Shown here piece by piece: positions 52,186 to 60,385 of a stretch of DNA of 64,000 nucleotides (position 1 is its first letter; each line of letters begins with the position of its first letter). Below the pieces are notes generated by a model. The model saw only the letters and a program-made list of their open reading frames with translations, did no database searches and was not told the DNA's origin. This DNA is from Natronomonas gomsonensis (GTDB taxonomy: Archaea > Halobacteriota > Halobacteria > Halobacteriales > Haloarculaceae). Made by a program: the position numbers and the translations under genes. The stretch covers positions 1,798,001 through 1,862,000 of the forward strand of contig NZ_CP101323.1 in NCBI RefSeq assembly GCF_024300825.1, read 5' to 3'.

Positions 52186-52818
52186 ATGCCCGTGACCGAC
52201 CCGTTCGAGGAGCACACCGACCGGTACGACGAGTGGTTTCAGGAGTACGAACACGCCTACCGTTCCGAACTGGCGGCCCTAGAGCGACTCGTCGGCGACC
52301 CGGGTCGTGGAGTCGAAATCGGCGTCGGAACCGGCCGCTTTGCGGCGCCGCTCGGAATCGAGGTGGGCGTCGACCCCTCGACGGAGATGCTCGAACGCGC
52401 CGCCGAGCGCGGCATCGAGGTCGTCGGGGGTGTCGCGGAGGCGCTCCCGTTCCGTTCGGGACTGTTCGACACCGCACTCGTCGTGACGACGATTTGCTTC
52501 GTTGACGACATCGCCGAGACGCTACGGGAGGCACGCCGCGTGCTCGCTCCCGGCGGCCGACTCGTCGTCGGGTACGTCGACCGCGAGAGTCCGCTTGGCG
52601 AACGCTACGAGGCCAAGAAAGCGGACAACCCCTTCTATCGGGACGCGACGTTCGTCTCGACGGCGGAACTCCTCGAAGCGATGGAATCGGCCGGCTTCGA
52701 CGAGTTCGAGTCCGCCCAGACGGTGTTCCGAATGCCAGAGGAGATGACCGAACCGGACCGCGTCGAGTCGGGTCGCGGCGAGGGGTCGTTCGTCGGTCTC
52801 GCGGCGACGGCTCGCTGA
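52186..52818 (+). CDS. SAM-dependent methyltransferase
   Basis: A 210-residue class I methyltransferase. SAM motifs are GVEIGVGTGRFAAPLG (I), VGVDPSTEML (II), FDTALVVTTICFVDD and LAPGGRLVVGYVDRES. It resembles UbiE/Coq5-like small-molecule or thiol methyltransferases. The gene lies 101 bases after the aminotransferase, with possible read-through. Substrate unknown. Confidence 0.92.
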   Translation: MPVTDPFEEHTDRYDEWFQEYEHAYRSELAALERLVGDPGRGVEIGVGTGRFAAPLGIEVGVDPSTEMLERAAERGIEVVGGVAEALPFRSGLFDTALVVTTICFVDDIAETLREARRVLAPGGRLVVGYVDRESPLGERYEAKKADNPFYRDATFVSTAELLEAMESAGFDEFESAQTVFRMPEEMTEPDRVESGRGEGSFVGLAATAR

Positions 52819-52846
52819 AGCGGTTCGGAGACGAGGTTGTAGTCGG

Positions 52847-52867
52847 TGAAAAACGCGAAAACAGCGT
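52847..52867 (-). terminator. T-rich terminator after the TauE gene
   Basis: Minus-strand TTTTCGCGTTTTT, 20-40 bases past the stop of the TauE gene at 52886. Two T-runs are typical of archaeal termination. Confidence 0.45.
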
Positions 52868-52885
52868 GAATACGAGCGGTCGGCG

Positions 52886-53950
52886 TCAGTCGGCCGCTGG
52901 CGTCTGCTGACTGCGGGTCGCCCGAAGCGACCGGAGGCTGGTGTAGACGACCGCGGCGGCGACGACGACGGCCGCGCCGAGGACCAACACCAGGCCGATA
53001 GTTTCGAGGATTTCGATGTCGAGGTAGGAGCCGACCTCGCCGACACCGACGGCGACGGCACCGGCGAGCAACATTCCGCCGAAGTAAATCTTGATGCCGT
53101 CGGCGTCGACGACGCTGGTGGCCGCCGACCCGATTCGAGCGCCGAGGGCGCTACCGAACAGCAGCGGGACGACGATACCGAGGTCGACGCCGCCGCCCTG
53201 TCCGTACAGGTAACTGCCGATACCGCCCGAGAAGACGATTTCGAAGAGGTCGGTCCCGACGGCGACGGGCACCGGCGCGCCGATGGCGTAAATCATCGCG
53301 GGCATCCGGATGAAGCCACCGCCGACGCCGAGGAAGCCCGACAGTAGACCGGTCGCGAAGGCGACGGCCATGATGACCCACAGGGAGACGGTGACGTCAC
53401 CGCGCAGGTTCACCATCGGGGGAATCCGAACGGTCTGCTGAATCGTCTTTGCGATGTCGGGAATCTCGTACTCGCTGAGGTCCTTGTCGGCCTCGTCGTG
53501 GTGGCCGCCACCACTGCCGCCGTCGCTGTTCAGTGCGTCGCGGGTGACCATCAGTCCGACTCCGCCCAACAGGAGGACGTAGACGACGCTAATGATACCG
53601 CCGGCGAGTCCCATCTCCTCCAGATAGAACACGCTCGCGCGGCCGACCTCGATGCCGATAGTCGTCCCGGCAATCATGATACCGCCGAGCTTGTAGTCGA
53701 CCTGTCCGAGGTCGTGGTGTTTCAGCGTCGCGATGACGGCCGTCCCGAAGACGAACGCCATCCCGCTCCCGACGGCGACGCGGGCCGGATAACCCATCAT
53801 CAACAGCGCCGGCGTGACGAGGAACGACCCGCCCATGCCGAAGAAGCCGAACAGGATACCAACGACTAACCCGAAACCGACGAACAGCGCCAGCAGTTCG
53901 GGTGAGGCACCGAGCGTCCCGCCAAGGGTGTCGGAAATCAACTCAAGCAC
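52886..53950 (-). CDS. Sulfite exporter TauE/SafE family protein
   Basis: A 354-residue transporter with two homologous halves of about four helices. The family loops are GFFGMGGSFLVTPALLMMGY and GFLGVGGGFIRMPAMIYAIG. A long polar linker rich in His, Gly and Asp (SGGGHHDEADKDLSEYE) lies between. It moves sulfite or other organic anions out of the cell. The GTG at 53950 overlaps the end of the preceding small gene by eight bases; a GTG at 53959 is the alternative. A T-rich terminator follows. Confidence 0.9.
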   Translation of the reverse strand: MLELISDTLGGTLGASPELLALFVGFGLVVGILFGFFGMGGSFLVTPALLMMGYPARVAVGSGMAFVFGTAVIATLKHHDLGQVDYKLGGIMIAGTTIGIEVGRASVFYLEEMGLAGGIISVVYVLLLGGVGLMVTRDALNSDGGSGGGHHDEADKDLSEYEIPDIAKTIQQTVRIPPMVNLRGDVTVSLWVIMAVAFATGLLSGFLGVGGGFIRMPAMIYAIGAPVPVAVGTDLFEIVFSGGIGSYLYGQGGGVDLGIVVPLLFGSALGARIGSAATSVVDADGIKIYFGGMLLAGAVAVGVGEVGSYLDIEILETIGLVLVLGAAVVVAAAVVYTSLRSLRATRSQQTPAAD

Positions 53951-54104
53951 TGTTCTCACCCCCGACGAGGGCCTCCATCAGACGCGGGCCAATCAGTTTC
54001 TCGAGTCCACCGTACCCGACGTACAGGAGGAACGCCTCAAACAGCACGGCACCGATGAGTATCGCTGCCTGAGGGTCCCACGTCGGAACTTCTAATCCTG
54101 CCAT
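53943..54104 (-). CDS. 53-residue membrane partner of TauE (DUF7512-like)
   Basis: From the ATG at 54104: MAGLEVPTWDPQAAILIGAV, one hydrophobic helix (ILIGAVLFEAFLLYVGYGGL) and a polar tail (LIGPRLMEALVGGENSA). Its end overlaps the TauE start. It looks like the small DUF7512-type proteins found beside haloarchaeal TauE genes and may be a subunit. An AGGAG lies 7-11 bases before the ATG, unusual among leaderless genes here. Confidence 0.75.
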   Translation of the reverse strand: MAGLEVPTWDPQAAILIGAVLFEAFLLYVGYGGLEKLIGPRLMEALVGGENSA

Positions 54105-54477
54105 CGTTCTCCTATCCGTTTCGTGGTAGTTCGCACCTGGTACATTTCTGCTCGGTTGAGCGTAATCTCTTGAGGGTAATAACGGTTTTGGGATGATAGT
54201 ACAATACTATATTCGGGTAACTCCCCCGCAACCATCCATAACTTATGAGTGTGTTTTGGGGCTGATTCGCTTGCGCACACGTTCGCCGTATCCGACTGCG
54301 CTGAACGCTTCTACCGCGCGCGAGTGCGCCCGAACGAGCGCTCTATTTCCACTCGTGTCGACGACCGGCGTCCGCGCTCGGTGGTATTGGATATGGAAAA
54401 CAACACAGCCGTCGCCGCTCGCTTGTCGATGCGTTTCGTCCGAACGTTCAAACCACAACACGCGGCAATCCGTCGGC
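54105..54477. other. 373-base divergent intergenic region
   Basis: No convincing gene. It holds the promoters of the TauE operon (minus) and of the pilus-like cluster (plus), with a perfect ATAGTA-CAA-TACTAT palindrome at 54196-54210 overlapping a minus-strand TATA (AATATAG). Toward the right a weak TTCAAACC lies about 27 bases before the ATG at 54478. The centre has ordinary GC content and reading frames without family resemblance. Confidence 0.6.
54196..54210. promoter_or_regulatory. Perfect 15-base inverted repeat near the TauE promoter
   Basis: ATAGTA-CAA-TACTAT, overlapping a probable minus-strand TATA box, about 95 bases upstream of the small gene start. A likely operator of the TauE operon. 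Confidence 0.5.
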
Positions 54478-54840
54478 ATGGACCCGAACGACACCGACCA
54501 CGACCGCGAATCCGTCGAGCGCCGACTCGCGGCGGTCGAGCGCGCTCTCGCCACGGACGAACCCTTCGAGTACGCAGACCGACTCGACGACCTCGAGGGC
54601 AGAGTCGTCGAACTCGAAGCGGCCGTCCAGGCGTTGCGTGGCTACGTCGGCTCCGTCCGAGCGGTCAACGACGACATCGAACAGCGTGCGGACCTCGCGT
54701 TGCGGAAAGCCACGGCGCTTGAGCGTCACGTCGGCGGCGATGCCGTCGGCGAGAACCCACCGGGCGGCTCCGAGAACTCCGGAAACACCGACGCCGACGC
54801 CCCGGATGGCCCGTTCGACCGGCTCCGGAACTGGCCGTGA
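54478..54840 (+). CDS. Coiled-coil protein, DUF7310-like (pilus cluster)
   Basis: A 120-residue soluble protein with a central heptad-rich region (LDDLEGRVVELEAAVQALRGYVG and DDIEQRADLALRKATALERH), then a Gly/Asp/Pro-rich disordered tail (GENPPGGSENSGNTDADAPD). This is the DUF7310 pattern that opens haloarchaeal pilus-like clusters. The stop overlaps the next gene as GTGA. Confidence 0.8.
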   Translation: MDPNDTDHDRESVERRLAAVERALATDEPFEYADRLDDLEGRVVELEAAVQALRGYVGSVRAVNDDIEQRADLALRKATALERHVGGDAVGENPPGGSENSGNTDADAPDGPFDRLRNWP

Positions 54841-55328
54841 TTCGTGTCGTGTTGGCGGTAGCGGTGGCGACCGCACTCTTCGGCGTGAGCCTCCCCGTCG
54901 CCGAGCGGGTCGAACGCGACCGCAACGCCGAACTCGCAACGGACGAGTTGTCGTCGCTGGCCCACGAGGCGGAGTCTCTCGCCGCCGGCAACGCCGCTCT
55001 CGAAGCCGGTCGAACACCTGCCGGTACCACCGTCGTCGTCGACCCACCCGACCCGACGCTCACCGACGGCGGCCGACTCGTCGTCGAAAACGACCGTCTC
55101 CTGTGGGCACCACGGAGTGGCCGGAACCGGACGGTCGAAAGCGCGGTGCCGATTCGGGTCGAAACGCCGCTCGTCCTTACGGACCGGACGCGGCTCAGAC
55201 TGTCGCTGGTTTCGGCCAGCCGGATGGTGGTCATCCGAGTTCGGCGGGCGAGGGTTCAAAAGCGAAGCCGAGACCAGACACCCCGTGTTCGAGGAACTCC
55301 TGTCGACCGACGCCGACTGTCGGTGTGA
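54837..55328 (+). CDS. Small membrane/export protein, DUF7311-like
   Basis: A 163-residue protein starting at a GTG with a signal-like helix (MIRVVLAVAVATALFGVSLP) followed by Ala/Glu-rich helical sequence (ATDELSSLAHEAESLAAGNAAL) and a short beta-rich part. The last 35 residues are strongly basic (RVRRARVQKRSRDQTPRVRG), unusual for a halophile, and overlap the ATPase gene. DUF7311 proteins stand at this place in related clusters. Role unknown. Confidence 0.75.
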   Translation: MIRVVLAVAVATALFGVSLPVAERVERDRNAELATDELSSLAHEAESLAAGNAALEAGRTPAGTTVVVDPPDPTLTDGGRLVVENDRLLWAPRSGRNRTVESAVPIRVETPLVLTDRTRLRLSLVSASRMVVIRVRRARVQKRSRDQTPRVRGTPVDRRRLSV

Positions 55329-57072
55329 AGCGACCTTCGAGGGTGACCGACTCCTCCTCGATAGTTCGGCCTGCTCCGGCGAGGGGCGTCTCGCTTCGGC
55401 TCCGGCCTGCCGAGCCACGGCAATCGAGGCCCTCCGTGACCGAGATGTCGAGTCGGTTCGAACGCGGTCGGCCGGCTTCGAGCGGACCTACGAGGACGGT
55501 GCCGCGGGACTGTTGGTCGCCGCAGGCCGATTTAGCGACGCGGCGGCGTTTCACGACGACGCACTCGCCGAACGCACACGCAGTGACCCCCTCGGTGCCG
55601 CACGCGTCGCAACTGGCCGGGGCGACCCACTCGCCCGCCTCGCCGCCGAAACCGGTCTCGAAGCGTTCGTGGGTTGTGACTACGAGACGGCGCTCCGGCC
55701 ACACATCGGGCCGGCGCTCGCGCGCTCGCGAATCGCGACGCGTCCGCCCGCCGAGGCGACCCTGCAGGACCGGTACGAACTCGACACCGGTGCCGTCGTC
55801 CGCCGCTACGAGACTGCTGGGTTGGCGACGTATCACCTCACTCCAGTCGAACACCGTCTCGATGCGGCGGCGACGGCGACGCTCGCGAAAGCCCACGAAC
55901 GCCTCGCGAGCGGTGCGGTCTCCGGCGGCGAGCGAGCGCCGTCGCGGGCGGTCCGGTCGGTCGCCGAGGACGGCCAACCGGCCGAGACGCTCGCGTCGGT
56001 GTTGGAGAAGCACACCCGAGGACTCGGCGTTCTCGAGGACTGTTTCGCGGACGCGGCGGTCACCGACGTGTTCGCGACCGCGCCGGTCGCGGACAACCCG
56101 CTCCGCGTGCGTCGTGACGGCGAAACGCTGCAGACGAACGTCAGACTGACCGAGGACGGCGTCGAGTCACTCGCTTCCCGGTTTCGGCGCTCCAGCGGCC
56201 GCGCCTTTTCGCGTGCGAGCCCGACGCTCGCAGCGACCACCGACGCCGACGGCCGCAGGATTCGCGTCGCGGGCGTCACCCGGCCAGTCAGCGAGGGCGT
56301 CGGGTTCACCTTCCGTGCCCACGACGAATCCGCCTTCCGCCTCCCGGACCTCGTCGAGAACGGGACGCTCGCTCCGAGGACCGCGGCCTTTCTCTCGGTG
56401 GCCGTCGAACGCGGGGCTGCCGTCCTGTTGGCCGGCGCTCGCGGGGCCGGCAAGACGACCCTGCTCGGCGCGCTACTGTGGGAAATCCCCGAAAGCGTTC
56501 GTACCGTTGCCATCGAGGATACGCCCGAACTCCCCATCGAGGAGTTACAGTCGGGCGGACGCGACGTGCAGGCTCTCAGGGTGGAAACTGGTGATGGCAC
56601 GTCCATCGACCCAACCCAAGCGCTCCGGACAGCGCTCCGATTGGGCGATGGCGCCCTCGTCGTCGGCGAGGTTCGTGGCGAGGAGGCGACGGTACTGTAC
56701 GAGGCGATGCGCGTGGGCGCGGCCGACGGCGCCGTCCTCGGAACGATTCACGGCGGCGGTGGTGAGTCGGTCCGCGAGCGGGTCGTGACCGACCTCGGCG
56801 TCCCCGAGACGGCGTTCGCCGACACGGACCTCGTCGTCACGCTCGAAGCCTTCGACGACGGCGACGGCCGAACCCGCCGACTCCGTGACATCGAGGCGGT
56901 CCAACGCAGTCCTGCTGGCGTCACCTTCGAGTCGCTCACGGACGGAAGCGGTCGGTTCGCTCCTGGCGAGGCGTCGACGCTCTCCACGCTGGCCGGACCG
57001 ACAGAAACGCCCGAAGACGTTCGAAACGACATCGAAGCACGTGCGGACGCCCTCTCCGGTCGATGTCTCTGA
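55285..57072 (+). CDS. Type II/IV secretion system ATPase (TadA/GspE-like)
   Basis: A 595-residue motor ATPase that powers pilus assembly. Walker A is GARGAGKTT, the Asp box VAIEDTPELP, Walker B ALVVGEVRGEE and the His box GTIHGGG. The N-terminus has four Cys (DADCRCEATF, SSACSG, APACRA), perhaps a zinc site. The GTG at 55285 is chosen because CRC-x-F starts are typical; the overlap with the previous gene is 44 bases. The stop overlaps the TadC-like start by ten bases. Confidence 0.88.
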   Translation: MFEELLSTDADCRCEATFEGDRLLLDSSACSGEGRLASAPACRATAIEALRDRDVESVRTRSAGFERTYEDGAAGLLVAAGRFSDAAAFHDDALAERTRSDPLGAARVATGRGDPLARLAAETGLEAFVGCDYETALRPHIGPALARSRIATRPPAEATLQDRYELDTGAVVRRYETAGLATYHLTPVEHRLDAAATATLAKAHERLASGAVSGGERAPSRAVRSVAEDGQPAETLASVLEKHTRGLGVLEDCFADAAVTDVFATAPVADNPLRVRRDGETLQTNVRLTEDGVESLASRFRRSSGRAFSRASPTLAATTDADGRRIRVAGVTRPVSEGVGFTFRAHDESAFRLPDLVENGTLAPRTAAFLSVAVERGAAVLLAGARGAGKTTLLGALLWEIPESVRTVAIEDTPELPIEELQSGGRDVQALRVETGDGTSIDPTQALRTALRLGDGALVVGEVRGEEATVLYEAMRVGAADGAVLGTIHGGGGESVRERVVTDLGVPETAFADTDLVVTLEAFDDGDGRTRRLRDIEAVQRSPAGVTFESLTDGSGRFAPGEASTLSTLAGPTETPEDVRNDIEARADALSGRCL

Positions 57073-58745
57073 TAGCCCGACTCGCCCGTCTGTCGCCGCG
57101 GACGGCGGCACCGAAGGCGTTCCTCGACATCGCGCCGCTGCTCGACGAGGACCCGCATCTGCTGGCCGCCGCCGCCGACGGTGCGGGCATCGTCGCCGGT
57201 TCAGTGGTCGCCGTCCTCGCCGTCGTTACGATGTCGCCGGCGCTGTTCGTCGTCGCAGTCGGTGTCGGCATCGGAACGACTGCCGGATGCCGGACGGCCG
57301 TTCGAATGATTGGGAGTGCCCGCCGAAGTCGCGCACTCGGCGCGGCACCGGCGCTCGTCAGCCGTGCCGTACTGCGTATTCGCGTCGCACCGACGGTCGA
57401 AGGCGCCGCCGCCTTCGCCGCCGAGACCGACGGCCGCCTCGGCGACCACCTCGAAGAGCACGTTCGACGAGCGCGCGGGACGCCGCACTCGGGGCTTGGA
57501 GCGTTCGCCGCGATGTGGCGTGATACGTTCCCGGCGCTTCATCGGGCAGTGACGCTCGTCGACGCCGCCGCCGATTCTCCCGAGGGTGAGCGCACGCGGG
57601 CCCTCGACCGGGCGATGGACGCCGCCCTTGACGGAACGCGGGAGCGGGCGGCCGACGCCGCCGACTCGCTCCGCGGCCCCGCGACGGCGCTGTACGCCTT
57701 CGGCGTCCTCCTGCCGCTCGCACTCGTCGGTGTACTCCCCGCCGCTGGTGCGGCCGGACTCGAAGCCACGATACCCGCCATAGTCGTGATTTACGACTTG
57801 CTGTTGCCACTCGGACTGTGCTGTGCCGGCGGCTGGCTGCTCGCCAACCGCCCGGTCGCCTTTCCGCCCGCCCGCGTCGGACCGGACCACCCGGACGTGC
57901 CGAACCGGCGCTGGCGACCGGTCGTCGCCGGCGGAGTCGTCGCCGTCTGCTCGGCACTCGCTGTGTCGGTCGTTCTCCCGACGTGGAGCGTCCCGTTCGC
58001 CGGCGTCGGCCTCGGCGTCGGCGTCGCTCTCGTCGTCGCGTACCGTCCCGTGGTCGCCGTCCGCGAACGCACCGACGAACTCGAAGCGGCACTCCCGGAT
58101 GCGATGTACTTCGTCGGCCGCCGAGTGGTCGATGGCGTCTCCGTCGAGCGAGCGGTCGCCGACGCCGCGGACGAACTCGACGGCGTCGCCCGCGAGACGT
58201 TCGCGGCCGCCGCCCGACGCCAACGGCAACTCCGTGTCGGCGTCGAAGCCGCGTTCAACGGCGACCACGGCGCGTTGGGTTCGGTCCCGAGTGAGCGCAC
58301 GGCGGGTGCAGCCGAGTTGCTCGGAATCGCAGCACGGGAGGGGCGACCGGCCGGTCGGGCGCTGGTCGAAACCGCCGACCACCTCACCGACCTCCGACGC
58401 GTCGAAGCGACTGCTCGCCGCGACCTCGCTCGGGTCACGTCGACGCTCGGCAACACGGCCGCGTTTTTCGGCCCGCTCGTCGGGGGGACGACCGTCGCTC
58501 TCGCCGACAGCGTCGGGACGGCTCCGACGCTCGACGGTTCGGTGCCCGAAACCGCGCCGCTTGCCGTCGCTGTCGGTGTCTACGTCCTCCTGCTCGCGGC
58601 CGTTCTCACAGCGCTGTCGACCGGTCTCGTTCGTGGCCTCGACCGGGCAACCATCGGCTATCGGGTCGGGGCCGCGCTGTGTGCAGCGACGGTGACGTAC
58701 CTCGCGGCGTTCCGTGCCGCCGCGACCGTCACCGGAGGTTTATAA
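57063..58745 (+). CDS. TadC/GspF-like platform protein
   Basis: A 560-residue integral membrane protein with two type II secretion F domains. Cytoplasmic helical segments (LRIRVAPTVEGAAAFAAETD; PDAMYFVGRRVVDGVSVERAV) alternate with pairs of hydrophobic helices. It anchors the secretion ATPase in the membrane. The start overlaps the ATPase gene. Its TAA stop lies inside the TATA box that drives the next genes. Confidence 0.9.
   Translation: MSLIARLARLSPRTAAPKAFLDIAPLLDEDPHLLAAAADGAGIVAGSVVAVLAVVTMSPALFVVAVGVGIGTTAGCRTAVRMIGSARRSRALGAAPALVSRAVLRIRVAPTVEGAAAFAAETDGRLGDHLEEHVRRARGTPHSGLGAFAAMWRDTFPALHRAVTLVDAAADSPEGERTRALDRAMDAALDGTRERAADAADSLRGPATALYAFGVLLPLALVGVLPAAGAAGLEATIPAIVVIYDLLLPLGLCCAGGWLLANRPVAFPPARVGPDHPDVPNRRWRPVVAGGVVAVCSALAVSVVLPTWSVPFAGVGLGVGVALVVAYRPVVAVRERTDELEAALPDAMYFVGRRVVDGVSVERAVADAADELDGVARETFAAAARRQRQLRVGVEAAFNGDHGALGSVPSERTAGAAELLGIAAREGRPAGRALVETADHLTDLRRVEATARRDLARVTSTLGNTAAFFGPLVGGTTVALADSVGTAPTLDGSVPETAPLAVAVGVYVLLLAAVLTALSTGLVRGLDRATIGYRVGAALCAATVTYLAAFRAAATVTGGL
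58739..58745 (+). promoter_or_regulatory. Internal TATA box within the pilus cluster
   Basis: TTTATAA, centred 27 bases before the ATG at 58769, including the TAA stop of the platform protein gene. It fits a leaderless promoter for the pilin-like genes. Confidence 0.65.
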
Positions 58746-58768
58746 CCGAGAACGCGGCCACCGCGCGT

Positions 58769-59236
58769 ATGTTTGACGTTCCCCTCGATGCGTGGTACGT
58801 CTGGGTCGGCCTCGCCGTCGCCAGTGGCTCGGTGTTCGGTGTCGCCAGCGCGATTCCGGCCGCGGCGCCCCCCGAAGCGACCGAAGCAGCGGAGACGGTA
58901 GACAGCGTCGCGGCGAGCGACTACGCCGCCGTCGGCGACCACCCGGTTCCGAACGCCGACGCCGCCCGTATCGGCGCCCAATCGCTGTCGCTCCGCGGTT
59001 CGGGTGGGACGACACACGCCCGGTTCCGGTACGGACCCATAACGCCGGCCCGAGGGTCCGAGCGCCTTCACGACGTGTTGGAGGGAGCGCCTCCGGAATC
59101 GCACTTCGACTCGCCGACGGCCTTCAAGCGCGCCACAAACGCGGCCCGGAGCGACGCCCCGACGTGGCGAAACGTCGACCGAATCAGCGTTCGGCGAGTC
59201 TCCTGGGAGGGTGTCGATGTCGTTCTGGTCGGGTAG
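58769..59236 (+). CDS. DUF7283-like pilus cluster membrane protein
   Basis: A 155-residue protein with one N-terminal helix (YVWVGLAVASGSVFGVASAIP) and an Ala/Asp-rich extracytoplasmic domain. It lies at the place of DUF7283 proteins in haloarchaeal clusters. A TATA box 27 bases upstream suggests leaderless expression. Its end overlaps the next gene by 20 bases. Confidence 0.75.
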   Translation: MFDVPLDAWYVWVGLAVASGSVFGVASAIPAAAPPEATEAAETVDSVAASDYAAVGDHPVPNADAARIGAQSLSLRGSGGTTHARFRYGPITPARGSERLHDVLEGAPPESHFDSPTAFKRATNAARSDAPTWRNVDRISVRRVSWEGVDVVLVG

Positions 59237-59615
59237 AGCACAGGTCGAACCGCTGGCGGCGCTGGCCGCGGTGTTGGCCGTCTGTATCGGTTTGACGCTG
59301 TACGCCGGTACCGTCGAGGCGGCGTTGGCGTCGCTGTCGCCGGACCGAGCGGTCGCGCCGACGGCTGCCGACCGACTCGTCACGACGGCGTCGTCGTTCG
59401 GTTCGGTGGTGGTTCCGCTCGGTCAAAACGCGTCGAACGCTCGGCCGGCCGGCTACGAGCTGAACGCGACCGTGGCCGCCGATGGGTCCGCATGGACTGC
59501 CGGCCCGACCCCGCCGGACGAAAGCGAGTGCGCCCGGAGACGAGTCAGCGTCCGTACCGACCCTGCGACCATCCATCCCGGTACTCTGGAGGTGTGCGTG
59601 TGGCCCGTGGCGTGA
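59217..59615 (+). CDS. DUF7285-like small pilin-type protein
   Basis: A 132-residue protein. After FWSGRAQVEPLAALAAVLAV comes a hydrophobic helix, like the pseudo-pilin start (R-A-Q-V-E-P). The rest is a small, Thr/Ala-rich external domain with two Cys (ESECARR, LEVCVW). The ATG at 59217 is preceded by GGGAGG, a Shine-Dalgarno-like site. It overlaps both neighbours. Confidence 0.72.
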   Translation: MSFWSGRAQVEPLAALAAVLAVCIGLTLYAGTVEAALASLSPDRAVAPTAADRLVTTASSFGSVVVPLGQNASNARPAGYELNATVAADGSAWTAGPTPPDESECARRRVSVRTDPATIHPGTLEVCVWPVA

Positions 59616-60385
59616 GCACCGTCCTCGACGTTTCGCTCTGTCTCCTGCTCGTCGGTGTCGCCGTCACGACGCTGTTCGTCGGCGTCCCAGTCGAGGACGA
59701 AGAGCCCGCTGTGCGCGCCGATTCGACCGCCCGGACCGTCGCGACGGCCACCGCGACGGTTCCGAGCGGCCTCGGCCATGCGACCCACGACACCCTCGCG
59801 GGTCATCTCGGGGCCGCCGCTGTACTCGACAGCAGCATCGATGGGGACTGGATGACAGACTCGAAGTATCCCGGTTCGGTTCGGGAAGCGGTCGCCTCCT
59901 CGACCAGCCGGCGGGTGTTCGTCACGGCGCGGTGGGAACCGTACCCCGGTGCCCCGCTTTCCGGCGGCGTCTCGGTCGGCGACCGGCCCCCTCGCGACGC
60001 GTCCGTCGCCGTCACGAGACTAACCACCGACAGCGGCGTTCGCCAGCCGACCGACGCTACGACGTTCGAAGACCTGTCTCGTGAACTCGCTTCGGCGTAC
60101 GTTTCGTGGCTGTTTCCGCCCGAGCGGACGCGAGCACTGCTCGTCGATGCCCGAACCGCACCCGCGGTTTCGACCCGGTATCGTCGAGCAGGCGACGGCC
60201 TCGCTGTCGACGTTCGTCCGGCCGTAACCGACGCTCGGGTCCGGCGTGGGAACAATGTGCTTACAGAGGCTCTCGCGGCGCGATTACGCCGGGACCTCCG
60301 TGAGCGGTACGACTCGCCCGCGGCCGCTCGCGGAAACGTCACGACTGGATCCGTCGACATCACCGTCAGGCGGTGGGAACCGTGA
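59600..60385 (+). CDS. DUF7284-like pilin-type protein
   Basis: A 261-residue protein with MARGVSTVLDVSLCLLLVGV: an Arg-Gly then a hydrophobic stretch, like an archaeal class III (prepilin) signal. The external domain is mixed and lacks known motifs. A GTG at 59600 follows TGGAGGTG at a good distance; a GTG at 59594 is possible. Overlaps both neighbouring genes (GTGA at the end). Confidence 0.75.
   Translation: MARGVSTVLDVSLCLLLVGVAVTTLFVGVPVEDEEPAVRADSTARTVATATATVPSGLGHATHDTLAGHLGAAAVLDSSIDGDWMTDSKYPGSVREAVASSTSRRVFVTARWEPYPGAPLSGGVSVGDRPPRDASVAVTRLTTDSGVRQPTDATTFEDLSRELASAYVSWLFPPERTRALLVDARTAPAVSTRYRRAGDGLAVDVRPAVTDARVRRGNNVLTEALAARLRRDLRERYDSPAAARGNVTTGSVDITVRRWEP

Noticed and set aside
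54249-54722. A 157-codon plus-strand frame across the intergenic region and into the coiled-coil gene
   Set aside because: Arg/Pro-rich, lacks acidic bias and overlaps a convincing gene in another frame.
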